A DNA stretch of 64,000 nt from Gigaspora margarita. Taxonomy: Eukaryota; Glomeromycota; Glomeromycetes; Diversisporales; Gigasporaceae. Position 1 is the stretch's first letter. Every line of letters begins with the position of its first letter. This document shows positions 35,202 through 46,891 of this stretch, piece by piece. Made by a program: the position numbers and the translations under genes. A model generated the notes under the pieces. That model was not told the origin of the DNA, made no database searches, and saw only the letters and a list, made by a program, of their open reading frames with translations. The DNA is taken from NCBI GenBank assembly GCA_009809945.1, contig WTPW01002193.1, forward strand, positions 31,877 to 95,876, in the 5' to 3' direction.

Positions 35202-35483
35202 GGACTGTTAAAGCTAGGTGCCTTTATATGTTTTTTATTATTTAATTAAAATTAGGGTAAGGGTTAGTTAGAGGTTAGGGTTAGGATATCTTATAGGTAA
35301 AACTGCCTTCCTGACATTTTTTATTAATGCTCCGAGACAGGTTTAGATAATCATTTCTTGTATTTTTAGTGTTTTTAACTTTCTTTCTTTGTTTTTATCT
35401 CATCAGGCTGATCCATGATGATCAAAAATTTTACAATTTGATTGGTTGTCAGTTACGTGATGGCATCTGGCTTTAACGGATTC
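35202..35483. mobile_element. TTAGGG-bearing miniature element with 10-bp target duplication (copy 4)
   Basis: CTAAAAATAG flanks it at 35192-35201 and 35484-35493. The ends GTTAAAGCTAGGTGCC and GGCATCTGGCTTTAAC are inverted. The inside contains TTAGGGTAAGGGTTAG, the TGCCTTCCTGACATTTTTTA block and GGCTGATCCATG. A 9-10 bp duplication fits Mutator-like elements. Confidence 0.75.
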
Positions 35484-35659
35484 CTAAAAATAGTAGAGAA
35501 GTAAAAAAAATAACAAAAAAAATAAAAATAAAAAATAGTAATTTTTAAACTATTTTTGCACTTTGTTATATAATACTAGCTCTACACACTTATTTTCCTT
35601 ACTCTGCAGTTAGCTATTATTTCTTTTTGCTCATATTCATGACTTTCTAAAAATAGCAG

Positions 35660-36480
35660 AAAAGTAAAAAAAACTATTTCTTAGAAGTGTAGGAGTTTTT
35701 GCAAATTGTCAGAGAATCTAGTATGTTCTTGCAAAGTGGCAGAGAAGTTAGGATTAGTGTTCTTGTAAAGTGTCAAAAAAGTCAGGTTGTTTTTGCAATG
35801 TTTCAAAAAAAGTCAGGAATTAATAAAATAAAATAAAAAAAAAAAAATAAGTAAAAAAAAATAACTAAAAAACAAAATATATAAGCAAACTTAATAAAAA
35901 AAATAAATAAAGCCCAAATTTCTATTTCTCTGAAGTAAGAGTTCAAATTCAGAAATTGTTAAAACCTAGTTGTATTTTGTAAAGTACTAGTTTAACTTGC
36001 AAAAACTTGCAACTAACTAAATTATTTCTTTAAAGCAGCATGATTTTGCAAAGTACCAGAATAAAATAATTTATAAAAAAAATTTAAAAAAAAACAAAAA
36101 AAAAAACAAAACAAAAAGTATTAAATGAAAAAATAAATAAATGAAAACTTGTTTAAACTTGAATTATTTCACTAAAAAAGTATTCTTGAAGATTTAAAAG
36201 GGTTTTTGCAAAGTGTCAAAAGTTTAAGTTGGCTTATGAAGTCATATTGGTGTATTTACAAAGTGTTAAAAAGTTGTTGGTTTTCTTGCAAATGGCTGGT
36301 ATTTTTGTAAAGTACCAAATAAAATGAAAAAAAATTAAATAATAAATAAAAAAAAAAAAATAAAAACAAAAAAAAAAACAAAAACAAAAAAAAAACAAAA
36401 TAAAATAAAAAAAAACAAAACAAAATAAAAAAAAACAATATACAAGATCTAATTTATAAACAAAAGATCTAATCTGATCA
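35660..36480. repeat. A-rich low-complexity region with TTGCAAAGTG units
   Basis: Long A runs alternate with recurring TTTTGCAAAGTGTCAAAA-like phrases (near 35700, 35735, 35772, 35796, 36045, 36212 and 36258). They look like a degenerate minisatellite stretched by A-rich slippage. No gene is visible. Confidence 0.55.
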
Positions 36481-36796
36481 TGTAATACCTAAAATTATGG
36501 GGGACAATTTATAATAAATATATGCCAATAAAAATGCCCTGCATAACCTTGCATAATTCTGTGTGACAATCAAGAGATTTATAATAAAAAATATCTGCAC
36601 TACTATACTAACAAGCCTTCAATAATATTAACTGATTGCTGATTCGAGACATGTTATTGCCATATTCTATTAATATCATTTGGTAGGTTTATATAGAAAT
36701 TGTGTGCATTTTCATATTCGCAGAAACTAAATTCTGCCTTTTAAAAATAACTGAAATTGTTAAATTCTAATCTTTATTACTTAATTCAACATAATG

Positions 36797-37165
36797 TATA
36801 AGTGTGAAATAACGCTTGTGGGCGTTATTTTAAAAATCAGAAATCCCTAAAATAGAATATGAAGTCTTGAATTTGCACTCATGGGCATCCCAAATTAAAG
36901 CACATCTCAATCTACCCTATATAAGAGTAAAGAAGCAAAAAATGCTCTGGAACTAGGTCTAATACTAAGTAAACCTACTTTCGAGCTCTATTCACATTGA
37001 GGTTTACTTAATACCAAATCTAGTTCTGGAGCATTTGCTCAAATTTTATTGTGATTCAAGGGTACAATTCAAAAAATTAACTCTCATTGCACATAAGTGT
37101 ACTCAAAATAACACACAGGTCAATTAATTAACACACAGGTGGGTGTTATTTTATGCTTGTACAGT
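36797..37165. mobile_element. probable DNA element with a nested hairpin
   Basis: GTATAAGTGTGAAATAACGC on the left and the GTTATTTTATGCTTGTAC end on the right are inverted. Inside, AATGCTCTGGAACTAGGTCT (from 36938) pairs with TCTAGTTCTGGAGCATT (to about 37042), forming arms of about 36 bp around a 23-bp loop. Confidence 0.55.
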
Positions 37166-37970
37166 ATATTGATTTTAAACATTTAGCAAACAATACTTTG
37201 TATATTGGTAAGAGATGCCTCAATTTGTGCAATATAAATTATTTAAAAAGTAATAATAATTGACATGACAGGAAAATCCTTTAAAATTTTAATATACTGT
37301 ATCGATTTTTATGTAAATATAGTGAATAAAGTTAAAAATATAAGCAAATTCAATAATTTCTTGTTTCTTTTTTATAATTAGATGGTTTAGCTTTGTAGAT
37401 TCAAAAAAAGTTTTATTTGTATCAAAAAATTCCTTTTTTTTAAAATAAATTTTTTATAATTTAAAATAAAAAGCAAAGTTGTATAAAATAGTGTGCATGC
37501 TAAGTTTAAAGTCAAAAATAGGCTAAGACTGATTTTTGCCTTTAAAAAAAATGTTTGCTACTGGGTACCTTTTATGCATGCTGAAAAAGAAGAAAATCAC
37601 TTTTGTATATTTATATCACATTGCTTTTCTGATTTTTCATATAGAATACAGCCTTCTGCAGACTTTTTAAGCATCAGACAAAACCACACACTTTGGCCAT
37701 TAAGATCAGGATGGAGCTAGTACAGTTGTTGCAAGACTTTGTCCTTCAAATCTTCCTTGTGCTTTGATCATTTGTGTTGGTTTAGTCATTACCTTTTAGA
37801 CAAAATCCTATTTTTCTAAAAATAGTAGCATAAAAATTTAGCATATCATGCAATGTTCATACATATTGATGTGCTAAGATAAAAGCTGATTTTCTCAATA
37901 ACGATAACAAATATTATTTGTTCCTAGGGCATACTCCATATCAGCTGATTTTTATAATAAATGGCATCGG
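37166..37970. other. AT-rich DNA, no gene seen
   Basis: A 75-codon frame at 37493-37720 lacks any motif I know. Nothing here resembles the missing N-terminal half of the methyltransferase relic that lies beyond the next element. Confidence 0.4.
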
Positions 37971-38981
37971 GAAAATAAATAAGGTGCAGATCTGACAAAT
38001 CTGCGACCCTGGAAATTTTAACAAATTTTGCAATAACTTGTGATCCAGCAGTCCAAATATAACGATTTTGGTACCATTCGATTCGTCTCGATGAGCAGAT
38101 CGAATAGTACCAAAATCATTGAATTCCAATCACTAGAACACAAGAAAATCCTATCTGAGTAAATTTTATAAACATCGAATGATATATTCAACCAGTGGTT
38201 CAAATTTAATGATTTTGGACCATTCGATTCCTCTCAATGAGACGGTTTGAATGGTACCAAAAACGTCAAAATTGGATCACTAGTTAACAAGTTATTTGCA
38301 AAAAATGATTTGCAAAGCAGTTCTGCGCAAAAATTTAAATTTCTTTTTTAAATAAGGTAGCCACGCGATGCTGTCATGCTAGAAACCAGGAATGCAGGCA
38401 ATTTCTAATTTTTATGGCTTATAAAACTTTTGTGTAGCAATTAGATGATGTAATTAGCAGAATAAAAAAAATGACTAAGTAGAGAAATGCTATTAGGTCC
38501 AGAAATGTAGCTATTAATCTTAATTAGGCATATGATAATCTAATATAATATAGCGAGCACATCAAGTTAATAGTCTAATCTTTCTTGGTAGATATACAGC
38601 AGATAATTTCTAATAAAGTTTATGATTAGCATTAGGCATCTTATTTATTGGTTGCAATCTTACTTGTGATCCATCACATCTTCTTTTAGACTAAAACTGT
38701 CAATGAAGTGACAGGGCGATCATTATTGTGAGATCAAATGAATTTATGACCGGTTATATTCCAGGTTTTTTATGTATCCTTTTATGGTTATTCTTTGACT
38801 ATTGATGAAATATTCTGTAGCTTGTATTTACAGGTAATTTCAGATTTGCATATGATTTTTATTGTTATAACTAAAACATGATCATGCAGGCAGCTTCACC
38901 GCCCATATGCTAAAGGTAATAGATTTATTTGTTTTATTCTTATTTTTATTTCAGAAAGAAAATTTTTTTTAAGCTTTCTAT

Positions 38982-39418
38982 CATTAGAAGTTTCGTCCTA
39001 AATTTAATGCACCAACTTGGGCCCTTTCGGGCCAAAGTTAGTGCATTAGATTTAAAGTATTTGCTTTTCGTCATTAGGTGTTCTATCTTGAATTTAATGC
39101 CAAATTTGGCCCTTCCGGGGCCAAAGCTGATGCATTAAATTTAAACATTTCCTTTCCGACATTAGGTGTTCCATCCTGAATTCAATGCACTAAATTGGGC
39201 AAAGTTGATGCAATAAATTTAAAGCATTTCCTTTCAGTCATTAGCTGTTCCGTCTTGAATTTAATGCTCCAATTTGGGCCCCCTCCGGGGTTGAAGCTGG
39301 TGTATTAGATTTAAAGCATTTCTTTACGTTATTAGATGTTCCGTCTTGAATTTAATACAACAATATGGATCCCTCTGGGCCAAAGCTGATGCATTAACTT
39401 TAAATCTTTTATTAGTTA
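38982..39418. repeat. 89-bp tandem repeat with a GC hairpin in each unit, five copies
   Basis: Units begin with CATTAG(G/A)TGTTC near 38982, 39072, 39150, 39239 and 39329. Most hold a stem of the type TTGGGCCC...GGGCCAAAG, flanked by AATTTAATGCA and TGCATTA(A/G)ATTTAAA, which also pair. The loop and stem vary between units while pairing is largely kept; the third unit has lost the GC part. Confidence 0.75.
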
Positions 39419-40336
39419 TGTGAAATGATCATATTGTGTTATCACCTGCCAAATCTAACAGTTACTGAATATTACACATTCAATATATTCAGTCTGGATC
39501 TAAAATTTGTGTTGGTAAGGGGGCTTAGGAGGCTGAGTTCACNATTNTTAAAAAAAAGTTTTTTTTTTACTACTGTATTACTATGTTTAGATATGGAAAT
39601 GTGTTACAAAAAAAACTTTTTTTTTTGCAACAAAAAATTTCGCTATGGTCTTTTCGTTGACCTTTGATGATCAGCGATTATCAATTCATTAGACCGGCAA
39701 AAATTCAGAAGAAAAAAAAACAAATAAAAAAAAAAGCTCGAGAAGATGAGTGTAAATATAGATAGAGATGAACATATAAACGTCAAAAATCTTANATTTT
39801 TATTTATCATAATATAATTAAGAGGGTCTATGTTTCATAAAAAACTTTTTTTTTTATAATAATATATATAATATAATATAATATAAATCTAATATAATAT
39901 AATATAATATAATAATACAATACAATATAATACAATATAATATAAGAAAAATGGTAGGAGTAAAATTTCCTTTTGTGGGTATTGAAAGGAAATTTTATAT
40001 GTTGATTTCTGCATAATAATGACACAACATACAAAAGTAGCAAAAGATGATTACACTAAAAGAAAATGACAGGTTATATGATATGTTACCTAAGCACATA
40101 TAGTAAGGATGAACAGATAAAAATTTTAAAGCGCTAATTATTGATAGATTGTGATAGGGGTAAGGAATAATGGCTATAACCAAGAATGAACCAATAATAT
40201 GGGATAAGTATTTAAGGCCAATTGTATCAGTGAAGAAGGTTATTTTTTTTGCTATTGCTCGCCTTGTGAAGGCTGGCTCTATTGCCCTCCCTTACCCGCC
40301 TAATTTCAAGCAAGTAGTGTTGGTTTTGTTATATAA

Positions 40337-40475
40337 GGCTCCACGGCTGCATTAGCAGTGCAAGGACCTGTTGTTTGTTTTTGGCTCCACGGCTGCAGTA
40401 GCAGTGCAAGGACCAGTTATTGTATTTGGCTCCATGGCTGCAAGCGGCAGTGCTAGTGCCATAATAAGAATGAAC
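40337..40475. repeat. 45-bp tandem repeat, three copies
   Basis: GGCTCCACGGCTGCA-TAGCAG and TGCAAGGACC recur at 40337, 40383 and 40428. Fragments such as GGTCCTTGCA appear in inverse sense near 40610 and 40650. Confidence 0.75.
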
Positions 40476-41774
40476 CCTCGTATATATTGATATGAGCATA
40501 TAAACTGATTTTTTTTACAGCTATGAGAAGATTTGACAGTTTCCCTGAACAGGAAGGCATTTGGTTATTGAATTGTTGTTTGGGTCGCTCTTTATTTATG
40601 GGCATACAGGTCCTTGCAGTGCCTCAGCAGACATTGAGTCTAATTACAATATGAGGTCCTTGCATTGCTATCGCAACAGATCCTTGTACCACATAATACA
40701 ATATTTGATATAGTACGATTATCTCTAACTCCCTTTAATCAATAGTTGGATAAATATAAATGAAAAGTGCTGCACGCATGTGATAAATTTTATTTGGATG
40801 CCTCTGGCTAATAGTGCTAGGTGAATCTACTAAGATTCTATTTTAATATACAACATCTTTACCTTTAGTGATAATGTAAAAAATTTTTCGCTCAAATCTT
40901 TGGTGATCAGTGATTATCAATTCATCAGCCCAATAAAAAATCCTACGAAAAAAAATGAAAAATGCCAAATATAAGGTAAGCAGACAAATTAAATTACATC
41001 GGGTTACCAATTTTTGTGTCAAAACTTATTGCTTTTACTATCGTTAGTTATTGCAGCTGTGATATTTGCACATATTTGCGATTCTTGGTTTCTATAATTC
41101 TATAATTCTACAATTATGTATTTGCGTGGATCTTTATATTTTGTCGATCTATATGTACTAGCAATTTTAAGGTTTAATGAATTTATAGGTGAAGAATAAT
41201 GGCGTCATGAATTCATGCGTGAAAAATAAACAAAATTTGATAAATAAGTCATGTGGACCAATCAAACTTAAGATTTTGCGGACAAATACCACTTCAAACA
41301 GCATAAAACCATACTCTCATTGCATTTGTTCCTGGTATTTCTGTGCAGAACTGCACTACAATCATTTTTTGCAAATAACTTGTTAACCCGTAATCCAATT
41401 TTGACATTTTTGGTACTGTTCGAACTGTCTCATCGTGAGAAACGAATGGTACTGAAATCATTAAATTTGGACTACTGGTTGGCAAGATTGTTTGATGTTT
41501 ATAAAATTTACTTAACTGGGCTTTTCTTGTGTTCTAGTAATTGAAATTCAACGATTTTGGTGCCATTCGATCCAGCTCATCGAGACGAATCGAATGGTAC
41601 TAAAATCATTAAGTTTGGACTGCTGCATCACAAGTTATTGCAAAATTTGTTAAAATTTTTCAGGGTCGAAGATTTGTGCAGATCTGTGCCTTATTTATTT
41701 TCTAGATAGACGTTAAACATTCCAAGTCCTTATTTTCTTATTTTTATCCATTTCAATCTAACTCAATAATTTAA

Positions 41775-42013
41775 CTCAATATTGTTAACAGAGAAAGTTT
41801 TAAAAAAGTAGGTCATCCTAGCCCCTTTCCTCGTGAACTTCCTAAAAGATGCATTAAGTTATTTTCTTTTATTGGAGACACTGTATTGGACCATTTTGCA
41901 GGAAGTAGCACTATGGTTTGGCTTCTGAATAATCAAGATATGAGATTCATAATTTTAGTTTGAATCAGTTTATATTAGATACTGCTATTTTCAAGTGCTT
42001 ATAGGCTTTAAGT
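41775..42013 (+). pseudogene. relic of a bacterial-type DNA methyltransferase (N4/N6 amino-MTase C-terminal part)
   Basis: One frame reads [20 protein letters not shown] then [20 protein letters not shown], then STMVWLL and RFIILV. This matches the hallmark end of amino-methyltransferases of restriction-modification type: an HPxPFPxELxxR segment followed by motif I, GDxVLDPFxGSGTT, which binds S-adenosylmethionine, and then a xFIGIE-like strand. The family acts on adenine N6 or cytosine N4. Here Pro of DPF is His, Gly of GSGTT is Ser, and TGA and TAG codons interrupt just after motif I (41963-41965 and 41975-41977). Upstream the frame is closed at 41772-41774, so the DPPY half is absent. The fragment directly follows the right end of the 3.7-kb element. 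It is dead; transfer from bacteria is the simplest explanation, and contamination is less likely because the flanks are fungal-type repeats. Confidence 0.75.
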
Positions 42014-42579
42014 CGTGTACAATATCTTATCTTCATTTCTTTTATCTTAAAATAATTGAGTATAAGTGTATGATTTAGCTTTTAATAATAAAAAAAATGG
42101 CTATAAAGTTTTTTTATGATTATTTACTTATGTTCATCTATTTCAAGTTTCAAAATAAAAATGGTATCTTGACAAACAGGTTATTTCAAAAAAATTTATA
42201 ATTAAGACTTTTGACCGATCGAAAATGATACATATGAATTAATATGATTTACATACGAAATACATTAAACAAAATTTTAAAATATTTCAAAAATATAGTC
42301 CAATGCATGCTTGGTATGACCCAGATTACAGATTTACTAATCTAGCTTGATTTTTAGTTCTAAAATATTTTATAATATTTAAAATATTTTGAAATATTTT
42401 GAAACTACTAATGAATACAATAATAATCAATTAGCAAATATATAATAATTTATATTTAATTATGATATAAATTGATTATAAATATATATTGATTTATAAA
42501 AGTTAATCAATATAATGTTTAATTTTAATCAATATAAAATGATTATGCATTATATATTGATATATAGCTACTTAAAATA
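42014..42579. other. AT-rich DNA, no gene seen
   Basis: Runs such as ATATTTTATAATATTTAAAA (near 42364) and ATAAATTGATTATAAATATA (near 42465) dominate. There is no repeat boundary or frame that I can support. Confidence 0.45.
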
Positions 42580-43075
42580 TTTCATGATGATATAACTAAT
42601 AGATGTTTTATAAATTAGTAGTAACATATTATTTTATCATTATACATTTTTTATGTTTCTTATTTTGGTATAGTTGGTAATTTTAGAGGGTTATAGCCTC
42701 TTAGTAAGTATATAAAACCTTTAGCAAGTGAATTAAACCTAGCAAGTAATTAAAACCTCAGTTAAATTAAAATATTGAGAGTATGGTTTTAATTTGCAAA
42801 GAAAATAACAAATATTTATAGTATTAATATTATTATTAATAGAAAAAATTATGTATTTAGATAATTCTTGCTATTACTAGTGAAATACTAGTAATAAAAA
42901 ATAATTTATTTAGATTTAATACAAAGTTGTGTCAGATTTTCATCAAGCATCAGAGGTTTTATAAAATATCAGAGGTTTTATCAAAAGTTAGAATTTTATT
43001 AATAATCAAGTGTTCAGTCTAACTTGCATTTAACTAAACCCTTGAATCATTATAAAATTTATTGTATTAGGCATT
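42580..43075. mobile_element. element of the TAATGATGCCTA family (partial copy)
   Basis: It shares a long run with 45900-46372: AATAGATGTTTTATAAATTA, the TTATTTTGGTATAGTT block, repeated AGCAAGTAATTAAA phrases, and the ending TTAGGCATTATTA. Its left part is missing or too diverged to place. Confidence 0.55.
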
Positions 43076-43205
43076 ATTATTTAGTATTATCTTGACTTTT
43101 AGAATAACAACATTTACAATTATATAAAAATTTTTTAAATAAATTTTAAAAATTTTTATATATGATCATTAATAGTTGCTATATATTAAAGTCTAAATAA
43201 TACTA
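43070..43205. mobile_element. short copy of the AGTCAAAATAATACTAAG family
   Basis: TTTAGTATTATCTTGACTTT and AAAGTCTAAATAATACTAAA face each other across about 90 bp of AT-rich sequence. Confidence 0.5.
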
Positions 43206-43574
43206 AAGAAGTAGCTGCATAACGCAGTCGCACTAAACCAGGAATGGATAATAAACTGTATAAATGCAAAATAACATCTAGGAGTATTGTTTGAATAATG
43301 GCCAGGATTAAGCTTAATTCGTTTAAAATTTGAAATTACACTTTTTGGAGTTATTCGCATTTTATACGGAAATTCTTGATTTAGAAATGTTGAATAAACT
43401 CCAATATTAATAATATTTTGTATCTTGAAAATTAATAGGGCAAGTGATGAATTTTGTTATGATCCTTAGCAAATTTTGATAATAGTTGTCTAATATACCT
43501 ACTATATCAAATGCCTGAGAGCAAAATAACCTCATACTTAACTATGATCGACCTAATGATCGATCAAATGATCA

Positions 43575-43668
43575 AACATGTGATCATGCCAGGGTGATCA
43601 CATGTTCAAATCCGAGCTGATTCAAGACAAAAACTGCCTTGATACTTACGTATCGAGCAGTTTTTGTC
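43575..43668. repeat. two adjacent perfect hairpins
   Basis: AACATGTGATCA and TGATCACATGTT (43575-43606) flank an 8-bp spacer. Then GACAAAAACTGC (43626) pairs with GCAGTTTTTGTC (ending 43668), and a GATAC/GTATC pair extends the stem. A GTTCAAATCC run at 43604-43613 resembles a pol III B box, so a degraded tRNA-like piece is possible. Confidence 0.7.
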
Positions 43669-43689
43669 TGGCCTTATTTAGTGTGCGAT

Positions 43690-45250
43690 TATTAAAAGCT
43701 TCTTTTTTTTTAATTTAGTTTATGCAAAAAATTCGTTACAAAAGCTTTATATGAAATGTTTATTGTGCCAAGCCACAGCTCAGCCAAAGCAGTGGCACAT
43801 TAATTTAAGCCAGTTTAGCTAGCTTGCAGCACTAATTGCAGCATGTAATTGGTTTTGAGACCAACTGTCTTAATTTCTTGCCATAAAAATTTTGTGCAGC
43901 ATTTGAATTAACAGTTGTGGTTCCTGTTCAATTTAATGCAAAATTTTTATTGTAAAAAAAATTATGTGCATACATCAGAATTTGGTTTATTCATGAATTT
44001 TACTATGATTTTTAATTTTGTTAAAATATAGTATGTGGTTAAGGTTGATTTGGAACTATTACAGTATTATGATTAAACAATTGCTAATGAGTTTGTATTG
44101 TGATGACATTCTTGATCATAACTTGCTTATCGATATTTTAGTCTTAACATTTTGATCACATAACCAATCAAAAGCGTTAAAGCATAATAACTTGATCATA
44201 TATTGCTGCTTTAGTTTTAGCATGTTGATCACATTTTGGATATAACCATGATTTAATTGGTTGGTAGATTGACATAAAACTACATGAATCGCCAAGAAAA
44301 TTATTATTAAAAAATTTACGAAAAAACAGAAAAATCTAGAAATTATCATCTAAATATTTGGTTTTTTTATCTATTGCGGACTTGCACTTGTGAGCTTTAA
44401 GTTTAATTAATTAAAATTATGCAAAACGCTTCAAATTTGTGAAACTTTGATTGACTTTTTTCACGCTCAAAATAGTCCAATGGAAGCACAATTTTAAAGA
44501 ATTGTTTAAGCCGTTAAAAAACAGAATAAAATGCAATCTACATATCTTCACTGCCGCAGCATCCAATCAATCAATTAATCAATATCAGATAAATAAGTAA
44601 TCAGGTTTTAAATTATCTGAATTTTCCTCAATCACCATTTGCAGCTCCTTCTTGACATATAATATGTTCATAACATATTTAGTTAGTGCAATTCTGAAAG
44701 ACAATAATAAAAAATTGTTATAGTGATCGTCATGCACTTTAATCGAGACAAAAACCTGTTAAAGCGATGTTTGGTTAAACATCTCTCATACAATAGATAA
44801 ATATAGTACTATGTGATGCATAATGTGATGTTTAAGTGCAGAATTAACATTTTTACTGCATTTAACGCATTGTCCAATTCAAATGCCTTATAACCATACA
44901 CTCTGTGAAATTTTCAATATCACATTACTCTGTTCCTGGTATTATGCATGCGATACTAGAAGAAAAGCCCCATTTAATGCAAAATATAGAAACATCAAGA
45001 TCATACTCATCAGTCCCGATATAGGCAGAATCCTGATGAGGATGGATCATTCAATCAGATAAAAAAGCGCCACACCACTTAACTTGGCTGTAATCGTACT
45101 CTATTCGTGGTATATGCACATACACAGATATAGAAATATCCAAAGCCACGAGGTTGATCAACCAATTAATGCTCAGATTTTGCTGTCTTCATTTAACTCT
45201 TCAGTAAACCATACTATTCGTACTTTGTATTATGTTCCTGGTATAAATCA
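43690..45250. other. AT-rich DNA with copies of the CTGGTAT motif
   Basis: Motif copies lie near 44893-44943 and 45205-45243 (AACCATAC, a variable core, then TTCCTGGTAT). The remaining sequence has no supported gene; a 77-codon minus frame at 44116-44349 is hydrophobic and AT-driven. Confidence 0.45.
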
Positions 45251-45254
45251 ATTT

Positions 45255-45545
45255 TTAGCAATAATAAAAGTTGTTCAAAAGAACAAAATACATCTATTAT
45301 AAAAATTTTATATAAATTAGTTGATATTTCACAAATATTTTAGCAATGTTTGTAGAAAAATAAAATAACAACAATACTAATAAAAGTTATCCAATTTGCA
45401 TAAAAATTTAGAATATTTGAATTTTAGTCTCTGAACAACTTAATTATTGCAAAAAAGTTGATTTAATTATTAAAATTGTAACTTTACTATATAGCAACTA
45501 TCTATGATTATATATAAATATGATTGTAAAGAAGTAAATTTATTA
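45255..45545. mobile_element. miniature element related to the AGTCAAAATAATACTAAG family
   Basis: It shares AGAACAAAATACAT and the ATAAATTAGTTGATATTT-type interior with 31200-31270, and ends with a TTACTATATAGCAACTAT block like 58755. The left end is eroded. Confidence 0.5.
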
Positions 45546-45602
45546 TTAAAATTAAAAAACAAATTCTAAAAAATGTAATAGTGATTATAATATAATTGTG
45601 AC

Positions 45603-46372
45603 TAATGATGCCTATGCATGATACAACTTGTATTATTAATGCATAACAAAACCATTTTATCAGGCAACTTCAAATTGATAAAATGATAAATAATAAAATC
45701 TATAATGCATAAAAAACCAATAATATATAGTGAAACACATAATAAATAACAATAATGATAATTTTGATAAAGCATAAGACTAATATTCATTTTTTCAAAA
45801 TAGAAATAAATTAGTCTATATAAATTTAATTTTTTGTTTATTATTATATTTACTTAGTTTCTATCTTTTTGATATATCGATCTGACATTACCTGATAATT
45901 TGCAACAGTTGTTCAGATATATCCAATAGGTGTTCTATAAATTGGCAGTGACATAGTATTTTATTATTATACATTTTTTATATTTCTTATTTTGCCATAG
46001 TTTGTGATATAGATGAATGATTTTAACTCTTAATGAGAGTTATAGAATCTCAGCAAGTATTGAAACCCATAGCAAGTAAATTAAATACCTAGCAAGTGAT
46101 TAAACCTTAGTATGAATTAAAGATATTAAAAGTATAGTGTCAAAAAATCATGTGTTCAAACAATCCTTGCTGTTGCTAGTAAAATACTAGTAATCTGTTT
46201 AGATTCAATATAAAGATGCATTAGGGGTTTCATAAAGCATTAGGCAAGAGTTTTATCAAGCAGCAGGATTTCATCAAAAGTTATAGTTTCATCAATAGTC
46301 AAGGGTTTAGTTTGACTTGCATCTGACTAAGCCCTTGCATTATCACAAAATTCATTGTGTTAGGCATCATTA
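45603..46372. mobile_element. TAATGATGCCTA-family element (most complete copy)
   Basis: TAATGATGCCTA at 45603-45614 and TAGGCATCATTA at 46361-46372 are perfect inverted ends. The inside is AT-rich with repeated AGCAAGTA(A)TTAAA phrases and no long frame. Related copies lie at 32287, 42580 and about 59180. Confidence 0.7.
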
Positions 46373-46442
46373 ATTATAACTGTATAGAGGTGTTTTAGTA
46401 TTAAAAATGGTATCATAATTTGGTGTGATTATTTAAGTTTGT

Positions 46443-46770
46443 AACTATATAGGAGGTGATTATAAACTACTCCAAGAACACTTTCAAAAGTTTTGTATAA
46501 ACAATTAGATTTCAAGATCAGGTTAGCATTAGAGTAAAGTAAAAAACTTTAGTATAAACTAAAAATTAATAAAAAAATTTTTTGTTAGAATATAAAAGGT
46601 AGTTTCTTATACAGCTTTTTGAGAAACAGGTGATTTTTGACAAAGCAAATATTTTTTTAATTTTTCTAATTGCGCAATATTACATACCTAATCTTGAAAT
46701 CTAATTTGTTTGTGCAAAGTTTTTGAGGTGTTCTTGGGGTAGTTGTAATTATATGGGAGTATAACTATAT
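46443..46770. mobile_element. small inverted-repeat element
   Basis: GATTATAAACTACTCCAAGA on the left pairs with TGTTCTTGGGGTAGTTGTAAT on the right. Next inside, ATTTCAAGATCAGG pairs with CCTAATCTTGAAAT. It has the GGTAGTTTCTTATACAG and AGGTGATTTTTGA blocks seen in the element at 62892. Confidence 0.65.
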
Positions 46771-46891
46771 ATATAAAATGTTAGTACATATAAATATTAC
46801 TACAACTGCTTTTGAAATAAATAATTGCTATATTACAATTTGAATATAGCTAGTATTTAAAATTAGATTTTAAAATTTTATATAGAATATT

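Larger units (their letters stand above)
37971..41702. mobile_element. 3.7-kb DNA element with terminal inverted repeats of about 380 bp
   Basis: The left GAAAATAAATAAGG, then GCAGATCTG, is mirrored on the right by CAGATCTG, then CCTTATTTATTTTC. The mirrored stretch continues inward for about 380 bp on each side (to about 38345 and from 41345). Each arm contains two palindromic modules, near 38083 and 38230 and near 41425 and 41565. The 3-kb interior has two GC-rich tandem arrays and a block repeated at about 39660 and 40895 (GATCAG-GATTATCAATTCAT). I see no transposase. Confidence 0.75.

Noticed and set aside
36256-36438. A phenylalanine-rich minus frame (FFLFYFVFFLF and on)
   Set aside because: It is a translation of A-rich low-complexity sequence.
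37493-37720. A possible N-terminal half of the methyltransferase left of the 3.7-kb element
   Set aside because: I saw no DPPY-type motif or other methyltransferase wording there.
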